A stretch of 64,000 nucleotides of DNA from Qipengyuania mesophila (GCF_019711655.1 NZ_JAIGNU010000001.1:963501-1027500); one strand, 5' to 3'; shown: positions 34,945 to 44,658, numbered from the stretch's first letter. Notes: generated by a model from the letters alone, not told the origin. Program-made: numbers and translations.

Positions 34945-35843
34945 TACGCCAATACCGCCCTTGCCAGCTTGGCGGCCAGCTTAGCTTTTTCCCGAGGATT
35001 GGCCCATGCAAACATCAAAGAAAATTCCTGAATGCCATTCCGGCCAAGCGGCATCGTTTCATCCAGTATGCGTCCGCCGAAGGCAGCCCCGATACGCTCC
35101 TTGGCAACAGCTTCAAACCAAGCGACGTCCACAGCCCGCTTGGGCCGAAGGTGTGGCTGATCAAAAAGGCCGCCCAACTCTTCCTCTTCAACGACCGCGA
35201 CGTCTCGCCAACTGGTTGTGCCTAGCGCTGCGTCAACGCGAGGGCCGCCATCCGGATTTATTTCGCCCGAACCAGAGATCTGACGATACATCGCAAAAAC
35301 CGGAACTAGATACCAAACATCGACGGCTTCGGTCATCGCGAGAATTTGCAAGGTTTCGTAGTCAATCTGCAAACCAAATGGGTCTAAGAATACAACCGCA
35401 CGGGTCGCAGACCAATCGCATTTCGAACAAATCCCGCGAAGCATCTCATTCGCGTCCAAACGCGTAAATTCGATACGATCAATGAGATGAGGAAATTCGC
35501 CCTCAACTGTCTCACGCAGAGCGTCCACATTGGACTTTTTTGTATCATTAAATAGATACCGAGCAAACGGTGGATCGACCCCCAACGCTCGAATAGCCGA
35601 GCCCACGATGAGTTCATCAGTGTCGGCAACCGGGCTAACCAAGCCTTCAAGCTCAGTTTGCCGAAACTCTTCCTCGTCCCGAAAAGCAGACTTGGGAACG
35701 GATGATCCAGAGCCAGCGCAGGCATCGATATAGATCAATTCAAAGGGCTGAAACTTCAACGCAGTCGCATAGGCTTGGAGATAACGCTGGACGACGCCCA
35801 ACTTCTGAACGGTGTGACTATCTCCAAACGCCTGCGCTGACAT
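34944..35843 (-). CDS. tcmP: Three-Cys-motif partner protein TcmP
   Basis: 299 residues. The N-terminus HTVQKLGVVQRYLQAYATALK and FELIYIDACAGSGSS, plus VVFLDPFGLQIDYETL, match the TcmP family, which resembles a methyltransferase fold (motif I ACAGSGS, motif IV-like DPFG). It is the standard genomic partner of the three-Cys DUF5131 protein. First gene of the pair. An upstream in-frame start would add 15 residues; MSAQAFGDS is preferred. Low GC (26 of 60 in 35521-35580). Confidence 0.9.
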   Translation of the reverse strand: MSAQAFGDSHTVQKLGVVQRYLQAYATALKFQPFELIYIDACAGSGSSVPKSAFRDEEEFRQTELEGLVSPVADTDELIVGSAIRALGVDPPFARYLFNDTKKSNVDALRETVEGEFPHLIDRIEFTRLDANEMLRGICSKCDWSATRAVVFLDPFGLQIDYETLQILAMTEAVDVWYLVPVFAMYRQISGSGEINPDGGPRVDAALGTTSWRDVAVVEEEELGGLFDQPHLRPKRAVDVAWFEAVAKERIGAAFGGRILDETMPLGRNGIQEFSLMFAWANPREKAKLAAKLARAVLA

Positions 35844-35941
35844 GACGGCCCCTCGCTTCGCGGGAACATATAGTGAACAGTGTATCAATCATCAAGTCAA
35901 AACCTTCCAGCAAATCAGCGCGCTGCTTTCCCACGCCCCAC

Positions 35942-36700
35942 CTACAGCGTCATCACCCCCTGCCGCGGCTCCTTGAGCGCGTAGCTGGTCGCGCTCAGCG
36001 GGGCGCCTGCTTGCTCGAGCGCGGCGCGGCGGCCGGCGGGGTTGGTCGATAGCTGGGCGGCTTCCCAGCGGTTCGTCGCGGCGAAGCACTCATGTGCGAG
36101 GCAACGCGCGACGAAGCCCGCGGTGCGCGGCCAGCGCGCGGCATCGACCTCGAAGCCGGCATAGCGCGCATTGGGGAAGAAGCTGGCCACGGCCACGTCC
36201 GCCAGGCCGATGTCGCCGAACAGGAAGCCGTCCTCGGGTAGCTCCCCCTCCAGATAGTCGAGCACCATGGGCATGTCGGTTTCGAGCGTCGCGGCGATCC
36301 GTGCCTCGTCGCCCGGCTGTTTCCACACCAGCGGGTGGACCACCTTCTGGTAGAACAGGCCCCAGATGAAGACATCGCCCATGCGCGTGTCGGCGAATTC
36401 CTCGAGCCAGCGCGCGCGGGCGCGGTCGGCGGGCGAGGCGGGCAGCAGCGGGTGCGTATCGGGATGGGCCTCGTCGAGCCAGGCGCAGATCACCGAGCTG
36501 TCGGACAGCGCGAGATCGCCCTGCACCAGCACCGGGATACGGCGCAGCGGCGAGAGGCGGGTGAAGTCGTCATTGCCGTAGAAGGGGGTGATCGGGTCGA
36601 TCGTGTAGGCGAGCCGCTTGAGCGCGAGGCAGGCGAGGACCTTGCGCACATAGGGGCTGACGAAGCTGCCGATGATGAGGATGTCGTCGCTGTCGGCCAT
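35942..36700 (-). CDS. Glutathione S-transferase
   Basis: 252 residues. Thioredoxin-like N-domain: IGSFVSPYVRKVLACLALK (probable catalytic Ser in SPYVRK), RIPVLVQGDLALSDSSVICAWLDE (cis-Pro in RIPVL, DSS binding GSH). C-terminal helical domain GDIGLADVAVASFF. No signal peptide. Substrate unknown. Starts the GC-rich host segment to the right of the low-GC cassette. Confidence 0.93.
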   Translation of the reverse strand: MADSDDILIIGSFVSPYVRKVLACLALKRLAYTIDPITPFYGNDDFTRLSPLRRIPVLVQGDLALSDSSVICAWLDEAHPDTHPLLPASPADRARARWLEEFADTRMGDVFIWGLFYQKVVHPLVWKQPGDEARIAATLETDMPMVLDYLEGELPEDGFLFGDIGLADVAVASFFPNARYAGFEVDAARWPRTAGFVARCLAHECFAATNRWEAAQLSTNPAGRRAALEQAGAPLSATSYALKEPRQGVMTL

Positions 36701-36828
36701 GGTGGCGCCTCTCCCTAGCTGCCGTGTGCGCCGGCAGGTGTCGGCGCGGGAGCGGGGTTACAGCATGGCGGAAAGCGTCGGCCAAACGCTATTTCGCGAA
36801 GGTCGGGTATCTGGCAGGGGCCGCGTGC

Positions 36829-37311
36829 CTATTGAGGGCTATAGGCCCAGCATTCCATCTCCACCCGCGCGCCGAGCGCGAGGCCGCTCACGCCCATGGC
36901 CGAGCGGGCGGGATAGCGGCCCTTCTCGAAATAGGTCGCGTAGATCGCGTTGAAGGCGGGCCATTCGCCCATGTCGGCGAGGTAGACGGTGCATTTGAAG
37001 ACGTCGTCGAAGCCGAGCCCGTGCTGCGCCAGCGTGGCGCCGATCCGCTCGAACATGCGGCGCGTCTCGGGCTCGATGCCGCCGGGGACGACCGCGCTGC
37101 CGCTCTCGTCGACGCCGATGTCGCCCGAGAGGTAGAGCACGTCGCCGACCTGCACCGCGGTGGAGAAGGGATAGGGCAGCGTGGAGGGGGTGAAGACGGG
37201 TGCGCCCGGCGCCGGGGCGTGCGTGGTTCCGGGATCCGCCCCGTCGCCGGCGGCGAGTGGCGCGGCGCCCGCCAGCAGGGCGAGCGCGAGGATCGGGCGG
37301 ATGGCGGGCAT
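36829..37311 (-). CDS. Exported RidA-family protein
   Basis: 160 residues. Signal peptide MPAIRPILALALLAGAAPLAA. The mature part is a RidA (YjgF/UK114) domain: FTPSTLPYPFSTAVQVGDVLYLSGDIG, VVPGGIEPETRRMFERIGA and DVFKCTVYLADMGEWPAFN, with catalytic-region Arg in GRYPARSAM. Cytosolic RidA deaminates 2-aminoacrylate; the export signal implies another role. The leader and signal peptide match the gene at 38053 closely, indicating a duplication of the 5' end. Confidence 0.9.
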   Translation of the reverse strand: MPAIRPILALALLAGAAPLAAGDGADPGTTHAPAPGAPVFTPSTLPYPFSTAVQVGDVLYLSGDIGVDESGSAVVPGGIEPETRRMFERIGATLAQHGLGFDDVFKCTVYLADMGEWPAFNAIYATYFEKGRYPARSAMGVSGLALGARVEMECWAYSPQ

Positions 37312-37390
37312 GGCGGGGTTCCTCTCAGGGTCGTTGCAAGGGGATCGGGGGCGCGGTTCGGGCGGTCCGGAATGCGAGCGTCGCGCCACG

Positions 37391-37969
37391 CTAGTCGTCG
37401 GCCCGGCGCAGGAGGCGTTCGGCCATGTAGCCGCGGACCTCGGGGCAATAGCGCCAGAAGCGGTGGTCGATGCCGGTCGCATCGGGGGTCTGGCGGCCGC
37501 AGCGCACGAAGCTGCCGTGCTCGAGCCGCCCGAGCATCTCGCTCGACACGGTCGCCCGCGCGCGGATCGCCACCCAGCCGTCGCTCGGCGAGCTGACGCG
37601 GAACATCCGCACATCGGGATGCGCCGGTGCGGGCTCGTTCGCCGCGAGCGGCGCCGCCGTGGCGGTGGGCGAGGCCATGGCGCTCGGAGCGGGTGCGGGT
37701 GCGGGTGTCGGCGCTTGCGTGGCCGCCCCGGTCGGGTTTTCGAGCGGGCGCGGCTCGGTCTTCTCCTCGCCCTCCCCGCCGGCCTTGCCACCGAACAGGC
37801 CGACATTGCCGAGCACGGTGATCAGCCCGGCGAGCGCGACGACGAGCCCGCTGACCGCGGTGATCACGCCCCGGATCGAGCCCCAGAAGTGCTTGCCGTC
37901 CTCCGCGCCGTCGTCGGTTGCGGGGGCCTCCCCCGCACCGGCGGCATTGCCGATGTCCGTCTCGCTCAT
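37391..37969 (-). CDS. Membrane protein with SH3-like C-terminal domain
   Basis: 192 residues. One helix (about 32-55, ITAVSGLVVALAGLITVLGNV), an Ala/Pro/Thr-rich linker, then VSSPSDGWVAIRARATVSSEMLGRLEHGSFVRCG followed by Cys-bearing end, like a bacterial SH3 (SH3b) domain that binds peptidoglycan. It stands 80 bases from the RidA gene. Start: ATG at 37969; the upstream TTG is not preferred. Confidence 0.75.
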   Translation of the reverse strand: MSETDIGNAAGAGEAPATDDGAEDGKHFWGSIRGVITAVSGLVVALAGLITVLGNVGLFGGKAGGEGEEKTEPRPLENPTGAATQAPTPAPAPAPSAMASPTATAAPLAANEPAPAHPDVRMFRVSSPSDGWVAIRARATVSSEMLGRLEHGSFVRCGRQTPDATGIDHRFWRYCPEVRGYMAERLLRRADD

Positions 37970-38052
37970 AGCCAATTCCCACCCTGGCCCTGCGCGACGA
38001 TCATGCCATTTCGCGCCCGCGAAGTAAATTCACGCGCCTCCCGCGTGACCGG

Positions 38053-38301
38053 TCACCCCTCGACCCTTACGCCCTCCTCGGCCCAGTCCGCGTCGACATC
38101 GACGCCCTGGCTCGCCCAGCGGGCGCGGGTCCAGCAGACCACGCGCTCGACGCGGGTGCCGGTGGCGGGCTCGACCCTCATGCAGTAGCGGGTGTCGGCG
38201 TCGCCGGTCGGCGCGGCGGCGGGGCGGGTCTCCTCGCTCGCGGCGAGCGGGGCGGCGCCCGCCAGCAGGGCCAGCGCGAGAAACGGGTGGAATGCGGGCA
38301 T
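38053..38301 (-). CDS. Small secreted protein with RidA-type leader
   Basis: 82 residues. Signal peptide MPAFHPFLALALLAGAAPLAA, almost the same as that of the RidA gene at 36829. The mature part (about 60 residues) has two Cys (YCMRVEPATG, VVCWTRARW) and no family match. Very likely arose by duplication of a leader and signal sequence placed on a different mature segment, or by internal loss. Confidence 0.7.
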   Translation of the reverse strand: MPAFHPFLALALLAGAAPLAASEETRPAAAPTGDADTRYCMRVEPATGTRVERVVCWTRARWASQGVDVDADWAEEGVRVEG

Positions 38302-38396
38302 GGCGGGTCTCCTCTCGAGGGCAATCCGAGGTGCAGGATACCACGGATCGCGCCACGCGGCGAAGGCCGGATTGCGCCAGCCTGCGCCGCGAGAAT

Positions 38397-38410
38397 TTGA
38401 CCCAAGTCAA
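38397..38410 (+). promoter_or_regulatory. FNR/FixK-type (CRP family) binding site
   Basis: TTGACCCAAGTCAA is a perfect palindrome of the TTGA-N6-TCAA type used by FNR/FixK/FnrL-like activators. Its centre lies about 63 bases before the SpoIIAA-like ATG. A class II site at -41.5 would put the transcription start near 38445, with CATCAT at 38433-38438 as a plausible -10. Confidence 0.6.
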
Positions 38411-38466
38411 TGACGCGGACGCCGCACCGGTGCATCATGCGCCCCGGCCGAGAGAGGAGCCGGACC

Positions 38467-39204
38467 ATGATCGACATCGACCTATCGCACGAGGAATACG
38501 TCGTCCTCCGCCCGCAGGGGGCGCTGGCAAAGGCGGATTTCGACCGGCTCGCCGAGACGATCGACAGGCGCATCAACGAAACCGACCGCGTGCCCAATCT
38601 CGTCATCTGCCTCGACGGCCTGCCGCACTGGGACAGCCTCGGCGCGCTCACAAGGCATTTCCACTTCGTGAAGGAACACCAGAAGATCGTGAAGAAGGTC
38701 GCGGTGGTGGGGGATGCCGCGCTGCTGGCGCTCGCCCCCGAGATCGCCAACCATTTCGTCGCGGCGACGATCCGCCGCTTCCCGTCGCGCAAGCTCGAGG
38801 ATGCCAAGGCCTGGGCGCGGGCGACCGAGGACGATCCCGGACGCTTCGAAGTGATCGAGGGGTTGCCGCGCGACGTGGTCGCGGTGCGCGCGGTCGGGAT
38901 CATCACCGCGCAGGACTATCGCGACACGCTGATCCCGCTGGTCGAGGCAAAGCTGGAGGAGCACGACAGGCTGAAGCTGCTGTTCGTGATGGGCGAGGAT
39001 TACACCACCTTCTCGGGCGATGCGGCGTGGGAGGACACCAAGTTCGACCTCAAGCACCTGCGCGATTTTGCGCGCATCGCGCTGGTGACCGACATGACCT
39101 GGCTGGCGCGCACGGCGAAGCTCTTCATCCCGATCGTGCCCTATAAATTCAAGGTTTTCCCGATGGCCGAACTCGACGAGGCGAAAGGCTGGATCAAGCG
39201 CTAG
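38467..39204 (+). CDS. Tandem SpoIIAA/STAS-like protein
   Basis: 245 residues made of two SpoIIAA-like (DUF3478) domains. Domain 1, about 1-115: YVVLRPQGALAKADFDRLAE, NLVICLDGLPHWDSLGALTRHFHFV. Domain 2, about 125-245: VVAVRAVGIITAQDYRDTLIP, LLFVMGEDYTTFSG and the end FDLKHLRDFARIALVTDMTW, AKLFIPIVPYKF. Such proteins are usually single-domain stress proteins. The upstream FNR/FixK-type box suggests microaerobic induction. The ATG follows GAGAGGAGC. Confidence 0.85.
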   Translation: MIDIDLSHEEYVVLRPQGALAKADFDRLAETIDRRINETDRVPNLVICLDGLPHWDSLGALTRHFHFVKEHQKIVKKVAVVGDAALLALAPEIANHFVAATIRRFPSRKLEDAKAWARATEDDPGRFEVIEGLPRDVVAVRAVGIITAQDYRDTLIPLVEAKLEEHDRLKLLFVMGEDYTTFSGDAAWEDTKFDLKHLRDFARIALVTDMTWLARTAKLFIPIVPYKFKVFPMAELDEAKGWIKR

Positions 39205-39646
39205 GCGCGCTGCAGCCCCGCGCCCGTCGCTTCGCCCTCGCCGTCGAAGGTCTCGACCTCCACCCCCTCGATCGCGCGCTCGGTTGCGCAGCAGACGGCA
39301 AAGCCGCCAACGCGATATCCTCGATCAAGGCGCCTGCCCGCTCGCGCGCCAGCTCCCACGCGCGGGCGAAGGCCCCCGCATGCGCCGCCCGCCGCAAGCG
39401 ATAGGCGCTCGCCCGGCTCATCCCGACCTCCTTGCACGCCGCGCCGACCAGCCCGGTATCGGCGAGCACCTCGATAAACCGCCGCTGCTTCTCCTTGGTC
39501 CATCCGTCATGCCGCGGACGGCGGCGGACGGGCACCCAGCGATATTCGGCGGGGTCGTATGTTGGCGGGGCGAAGCCGAAACCGTCCTCGGCGGGAGTGC
39601 TATCGCCGGTCGGTGCAGGCAGGCGCTGAGGGTCGGACTGGGTCAT
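39201..39646 (-). pseudogene. Frameshifted, truncated copy of the HTH-like gene
   Basis: The first part reads PRHDGWTKEKQRRFIEVLADTGLV with GMSRASAYRLRRAA, matching the HTH of the intact gene at 31852-32511. After ELARERAGALIEDIALAA the frame moves; the neighbouring frame continues CCATERAIEGVEVETFDGEGEA, which matches the intact ALERALNGVEVPVFYQGEQVG. It then stops at GLQRA, overlapping the end of the SpoIIAA-like gene, so about 80 C-terminal residues are missing. Both a shift near 39300 and truncation indicate decay. Confidence 0.75.
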
Positions 39647-39650
39647 CCGA

Positions 39651-39685
39651 CAGGATAAGGCACAGGCGGGTGTGTGTAGGAAAGT
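39651..39685. promoter_or_regulatory. Second copy of the conserved HTH-gene upstream element
   Basis: CAGGATAAGGCACA, nine bases, GTGTAGGAAAGT, in the same place relative to the start codon as the copy at 32516-32550. Retained although the gene is degraded. Confidence 0.5.
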
Positions 39686-39773
39686 GTTTTGCGTTTGTTC
39701 CGCAGGCTCGCGCGCGTTTTGCCATTAGGGATCGATTGAGGCATGCTCCATCGGCGGGCAGATGGGGGGCAAC

Positions 39774-40454
39774 ATGCCTAAAGACGACGACGTGACATGG
39801 CGCGCTGCCGGCCGGCACTCGATCCAGCGATGGATCTACGGCCTTTGGTATCCGGCACTTCTCGGGTCGCTAGGCATCCTCACCTTGTTGGGCCGCCATG
39901 AGTCCGCTCCATCATCGATGCTACCTTGGGAATGGCTAGTTATCGTCTATCTGACGATCCAGTTCGGGGAGGGGTCGGACCCGGAGCGGCATTATGATCG
40001 ACCGGCGATCGCGCACGATGCTCTGGAGATCGGAGCCATGGCGGCATTCTTTGTTTCCCTTCTCTATTTCACCGGTCCGCTTGATGACCATCACTGGATG
40101 AAACCGCTGCAAACTGATTGGGGCACCAGACTTAGTCTCGCGGTCCTGTTTGCCGTGCCCGTGGTCTTTCGAATTTATCGAATCTGCGTCGCGAGAGCAC
40201 GAGGAGAGCTGCGACAGCTCTACAAGAACCATTGGGTCTTCTATCTGGCGCTCACTCTTGCCTCGTCAGTCTCCTTCGTGCTCGTTTTGTTGTGGCCTCG
40301 ATCGTGGTGCGCGTTTGGCGTCGTTTGCGCCCTGCTGTTGCTCTACTTGGTAATCTTCGTTCTCTTCAATCACGCGTTCGCTCAAGGGCCGGATAGGCCT
40401 TGGGCCCGTCCGACGTCAGCGAAGATCGATACGGCGCGAAGCGCGGACGACTAG
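39774..40454 (+). CDS. Six-TM membrane protein of unknown function
   Basis: 226 residues with six hydrophobic segments (for example WIYGLWYPALLGSLGILTLL, LVIVYLTIQF, EIGAMAAFFVSLLYF, LSLAVLFAVPVVFRIY, LALTLASSVSFVLVLLW, CAFGVVCALLLLYLVIF). No family recognised. The ATG at 39774 follows GGGGGGCAAC; an ATG at 39762 is in frame. Codon use is less GC-rich than host genes. It lies between the degraded HTH and DUF188 copies, where the intact pair has only a short intergenic region. Confidence 0.75.
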   Translation: MPKDDDVTWRAAGRHSIQRWIYGLWYPALLGSLGILTLLGRHESAPSSMLPWEWLVIVYLTIQFGEGSDPERHYDRPAIAHDALEIGAMAAFFVSLLYFTGPLDDHHWMKPLQTDWGTRLSLAVLFAVPVVFRIYRICVARARGELRQLYKNHWVFYLALTLASSVSFVLVLLWPRSWCAFGVVCALLLLYLVIFVLFNHAFAQGPDRPWARPTSAKIDTARSADD

Positions 40455-40601
40455 TAGACTGCCGCGCCCTAACCGGGCAAAGTCCAATCAGGTCCGAAAG
40501 CGGCGGTGCCCCCGTAGCGAGAGAAGAGCTCGACGGAAGCGGCGAAGCTGGCCGCAGCGAAGAAGACGGAGGAAGCGAAGTCCAAGGACGCGAGCGACTG
40601 A
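40455..40601. other. Degraded coding remnant
   Basis: Between the six-TM gene and the DUF188 fragment. A 25-codon in-frame stretch ending at 40601 encodes a Lys/Ala/Glu-rich tail (AAKLAAAKKTEEAKSKDASD) with an upstream stop, which looks like the C-terminus of a lost gene. No intact gene seen. Confidence 0.35.
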
Positions 40602-40775
40602 GTGCTCGCCAAACGCTGCCTCAAGGCAGGCGCCAGCGTGCTGCCGCACGACCGCAAGAGCTTCGACGCCGCCAGCATCGGCAGCGCCATCGCCACGCGG
40701 GCGATCATGGAAGACCTGCGTGCCGGAATGGACGGTATCGGTGGCGGCCCGCCGCCGTTCGGCAAGGCGGGAGTC
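40602..40775 (+). pseudogene. Fragment of a DUF188 (YaiI-like) gene
   Basis: Encodes LAKRCLKAGASVLPHDRKSF, then DAASIGSAIATRAIMEDLRA and GMDGIGGGPPPFGKA. Over 55 residues, 46 are identical to residues 79-133 of the intact protein at 32596-33054 (counted by eye). The N-terminal 78 residues, including the VDADACPV motif, are missing and the end is unrelated. No function expected. Confidence 0.85.
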
Positions 40776-40925
40776 GGAGCCGCAGACCGAGACGGTCAAA
40801 GGCCACCTTCACAGTCGAATTCCCAAAAGGTGCTGGTGAGGATGGGGCGGTAGTAGAGTTGGCTAAAGCAACGAGCGAGTTCCCTACACAGCGAATAATT
40901 CGCCAGTAGATCACATCGCGATAGG
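40776..40925. other. Short non-coding remainder before the NTase partner gene
   Basis: About 150 bases without a credible gene. The continuing frame ends at 40853 and shows no family match. Composition becomes AT-richer toward 40926. Confidence 0.4.
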
Positions 40926-41855
40926 CTATTCCGGTTGGACCAGACCAGTAAGGATGTACTCGATCTTTTCGCGCCCATCAGGCCTGCGTACAATCCTAAC
41001 CCTTACGGAAGCTCGCCAAGGCCTGCCGATGAATTGCTCATCGTTCTCGATCCGCTCAAGAAAGTCCGCGCTTAGACGGGCATCGATAGGACCTGTTATA
41101 ATCTCCTCGGTTCCATCAAGATTGAATTCGAACCTCCTTGCAACAGGCATCACTCCCACCAACGTGCCGCTTATGAAATCCTCATTCTCGATAACCTCGG
41201 TACGCTCTACGCGCTGATAGGCCCTCTCGACCTTGGCGTCGTCGAGTTCGATTTCTTCTTCGTCGTCAACCAGCTTGAACTTGGCTTCCTCATTTCGCAG
41301 CAGCTGAATAAAGGCCTTTACGGAGAGGAATGTGCGACCATCGATATCCTCAATGGCCTGCTCAAATACTGCATCGGAAGGGTCAGAGAAATCGTGGATA
41401 ATTTTGGAGATAGCAGTCACTGCATCACGGAGTGACGTATCAAACATCTGGGCTTCTTCGTTGTCCTCCTCAAGTCGAAACCCAAAGGATCCGTGGACGA
41501 CATCAACAATATTCATTCGGGACAGACTCCGCTCGGGAACTGGCCCTCTCCGACCGAGCGCTCTGCCAGTCAGGGAATTCATGTGCTTCGAAAGCGCTGA
41601 CTGATATGATTGCAGAGCTTTGCCTGCAAATTCTGCGTCAATTCCCCGTGAGCCATCTACCGGCTTGCCATAAAACAGAAGCGTTACATCAGCATGATGT
41701 TTATCTTCGTCGAGCTCAGCCAAGTCCTCTTCGATCCGTTCAAGTCGCTGACGAAGAGACAATGTACCCAACGGGTCGGATTCCGCGGCCTCGGCAATTA
41801 GGGCTTGAAGGCTGGCTCGTTCGCTCTCCAGCGCCGCGCGTTGAAGCTTACTCAT
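40926..41855 (-). CDS. Uncharacterised partner of the NTase-like gene
   Basis: 309 residues, no signal peptide or membrane segment. Residues 1-50 form a likely coiled coil (SKLQRAALESERASLQALIA and RQRLERIEEDLAELDED). A central region has VTLLFYGKPVDGSRGIDAEF and MNIVDVVHGSFGFRLEED; an acidic run (DDEEEIELDD) precedes a beta-rich C-terminal domain (ISGTLVGVMPVARRFEF, WRASVRVRIVRRPDG). No family recognised. Starts eight bases inside the NTase gene; GGGAGGTGG precedes the ATG. About 47% GC in a sampled line. Confidence 0.85.
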   Translation of the reverse strand: MSKLQRAALESERASLQALIAEAAESDPLGTLSLRQRLERIEEDLAELDEDKHHADVTLLFYGKPVDGSRGIDAEFAGKALQSYQSALSKHMNSLTGRALGRRGPVPERSLSRMNIVDVVHGSFGFRLEEDNEEAQMFDTSLRDAVTAISKIIHDFSDPSDAVFEQAIEDIDGRTFLSVKAFIQLLRNEEAKFKLVDDEEEIELDDAKVERAYQRVERTEVIENEDFISGTLVGVMPVARRFEFNLDGTEEIITGPIDARLSADFLERIENDEQFIGRPWRASVRVRIVRRPDGREKIEYILTGLVQPE

Positions 41856-42450
41856 CTTCACCACCTCCCGCGAGCGCGGCGATCGCGTCGGTATCGTCAG
41901 TGTGAAGCGGCAGAGCTAACATGCCCTTCCATTGAAATGTGTTTCTCTGATGAGAGAACAAGGCCGTCCAGTAAGCGGCCTGTCGAGCGACGATGTGCGG
42001 CACGGTGTTCAAATCCACAAAGAACGTATCGCATGTGAAGCGTTCACGATTCCGATCTCTATCGAAAATGCCGCCCGTGCCTTGATCTGCTACGAATTCG
42101 GTCCACCCTTGCAAGTTCAAGGCTAGCCCTTCTGGACGATATGCCAACGTCACAACATCAATATCATTTGGTTCACGGCCATCAGACTCAACGTCTTCAG
42201 TGAAGCTCCCATCCAACCACTGAAAGCCGGAGACAATTCCGCTCTCGCGCAGGCTCGCACGGAACTGGAAAAGCCCCTCCAACAAACTGCGCCGATGCTC
42301 GGACGTGGAGAACCGTTCCACCAGTTCGACACTCGTACAAGAATATGGAGACGAGAAAGCAATTTGAGCGCCTGGCGTCGCTCCAATAAAGGGCGGCAAA
42401 ACGCCATTCAGATTGAATGGTGGTATCAAATTTCTCTCCCCTTCCCGCAT
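41848..42450 (-). CDS. DUF6932-like predicted nucleotidyltransferase
   Basis: 200 residues. SGFQWLDGSFTEDVES and then GREPNDIDVVTL give the minimal nucleotidyltransferase pattern: Gly-Ser (81-82), and Asp96 and Asp98 in NDID. A third acidic residue may be Asp146 in FFVDLN. IPPFNLNGVLPPF at the start and RRSLLEGLFQFRASLRESG are DUF6932-like. First of the pair, its end overlapping the partner by eight bases. A TTG at 42429 with GGGGAG six bases before it is a possible alternative start (MIPPFN). Substrate unknown. Confidence 0.8.
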   Translation of the reverse strand: MREGERNLIPPFNLNGVLPPFIGATPGAQIAFSSPYSCTSVELVERFSTSEHRRSLLEGLFQFRASLRESGIVSGFQWLDGSFTEDVESDGREPNDIDVVTLAYRPEGLALNLQGWTEFVADQGTGGIFDRDRNRERFTCDTFFVDLNTVPHIVARQAAYWTALFSHQRNTFQWKGMLALPLHTDDTDAIAALAGGGEDE

Positions 42451-42492
42451 CAAGGCGGAAATTGGGCAGCAAATCAAGGAAGTTAAGCTTCC

Positions 42493-44510
<2,018 letters not shown>

Positions 44511-44580
44511 CAGCGGTTTAGGCGCATGGCGGCGTTCCCGCAACCGTGGATGCGGACGGGGAGGCTCCACAAGCTCCTGT

Positions 44581-44599
44581 GAGAATGATTATCATTATC
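44581..44599. promoter_or_regulatory. Fur box upstream of the siderophore receptor
   Basis: GAGAATGATTATCATTATC differs from the Fur consensus GATAATGATAATCATTATC at two of nineteen positions. It lies just before TTGACT (44601) and about 60 bases before the receptor ATG, so Fur bound to iron should block transcription. Confidence 0.85.
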
Positions 44600-44658
44600 C
44601 TTGACTCTTGCGATTGACTCGCATTAGCGGGCGCTCAAGTTCAGACGAGGAAATCATC

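Noticed and set aside
36701..36828. Possible small gene between the GST and RidA genes
   Set aside because: No frame with a good start and family-like composition; treated as intergenic.
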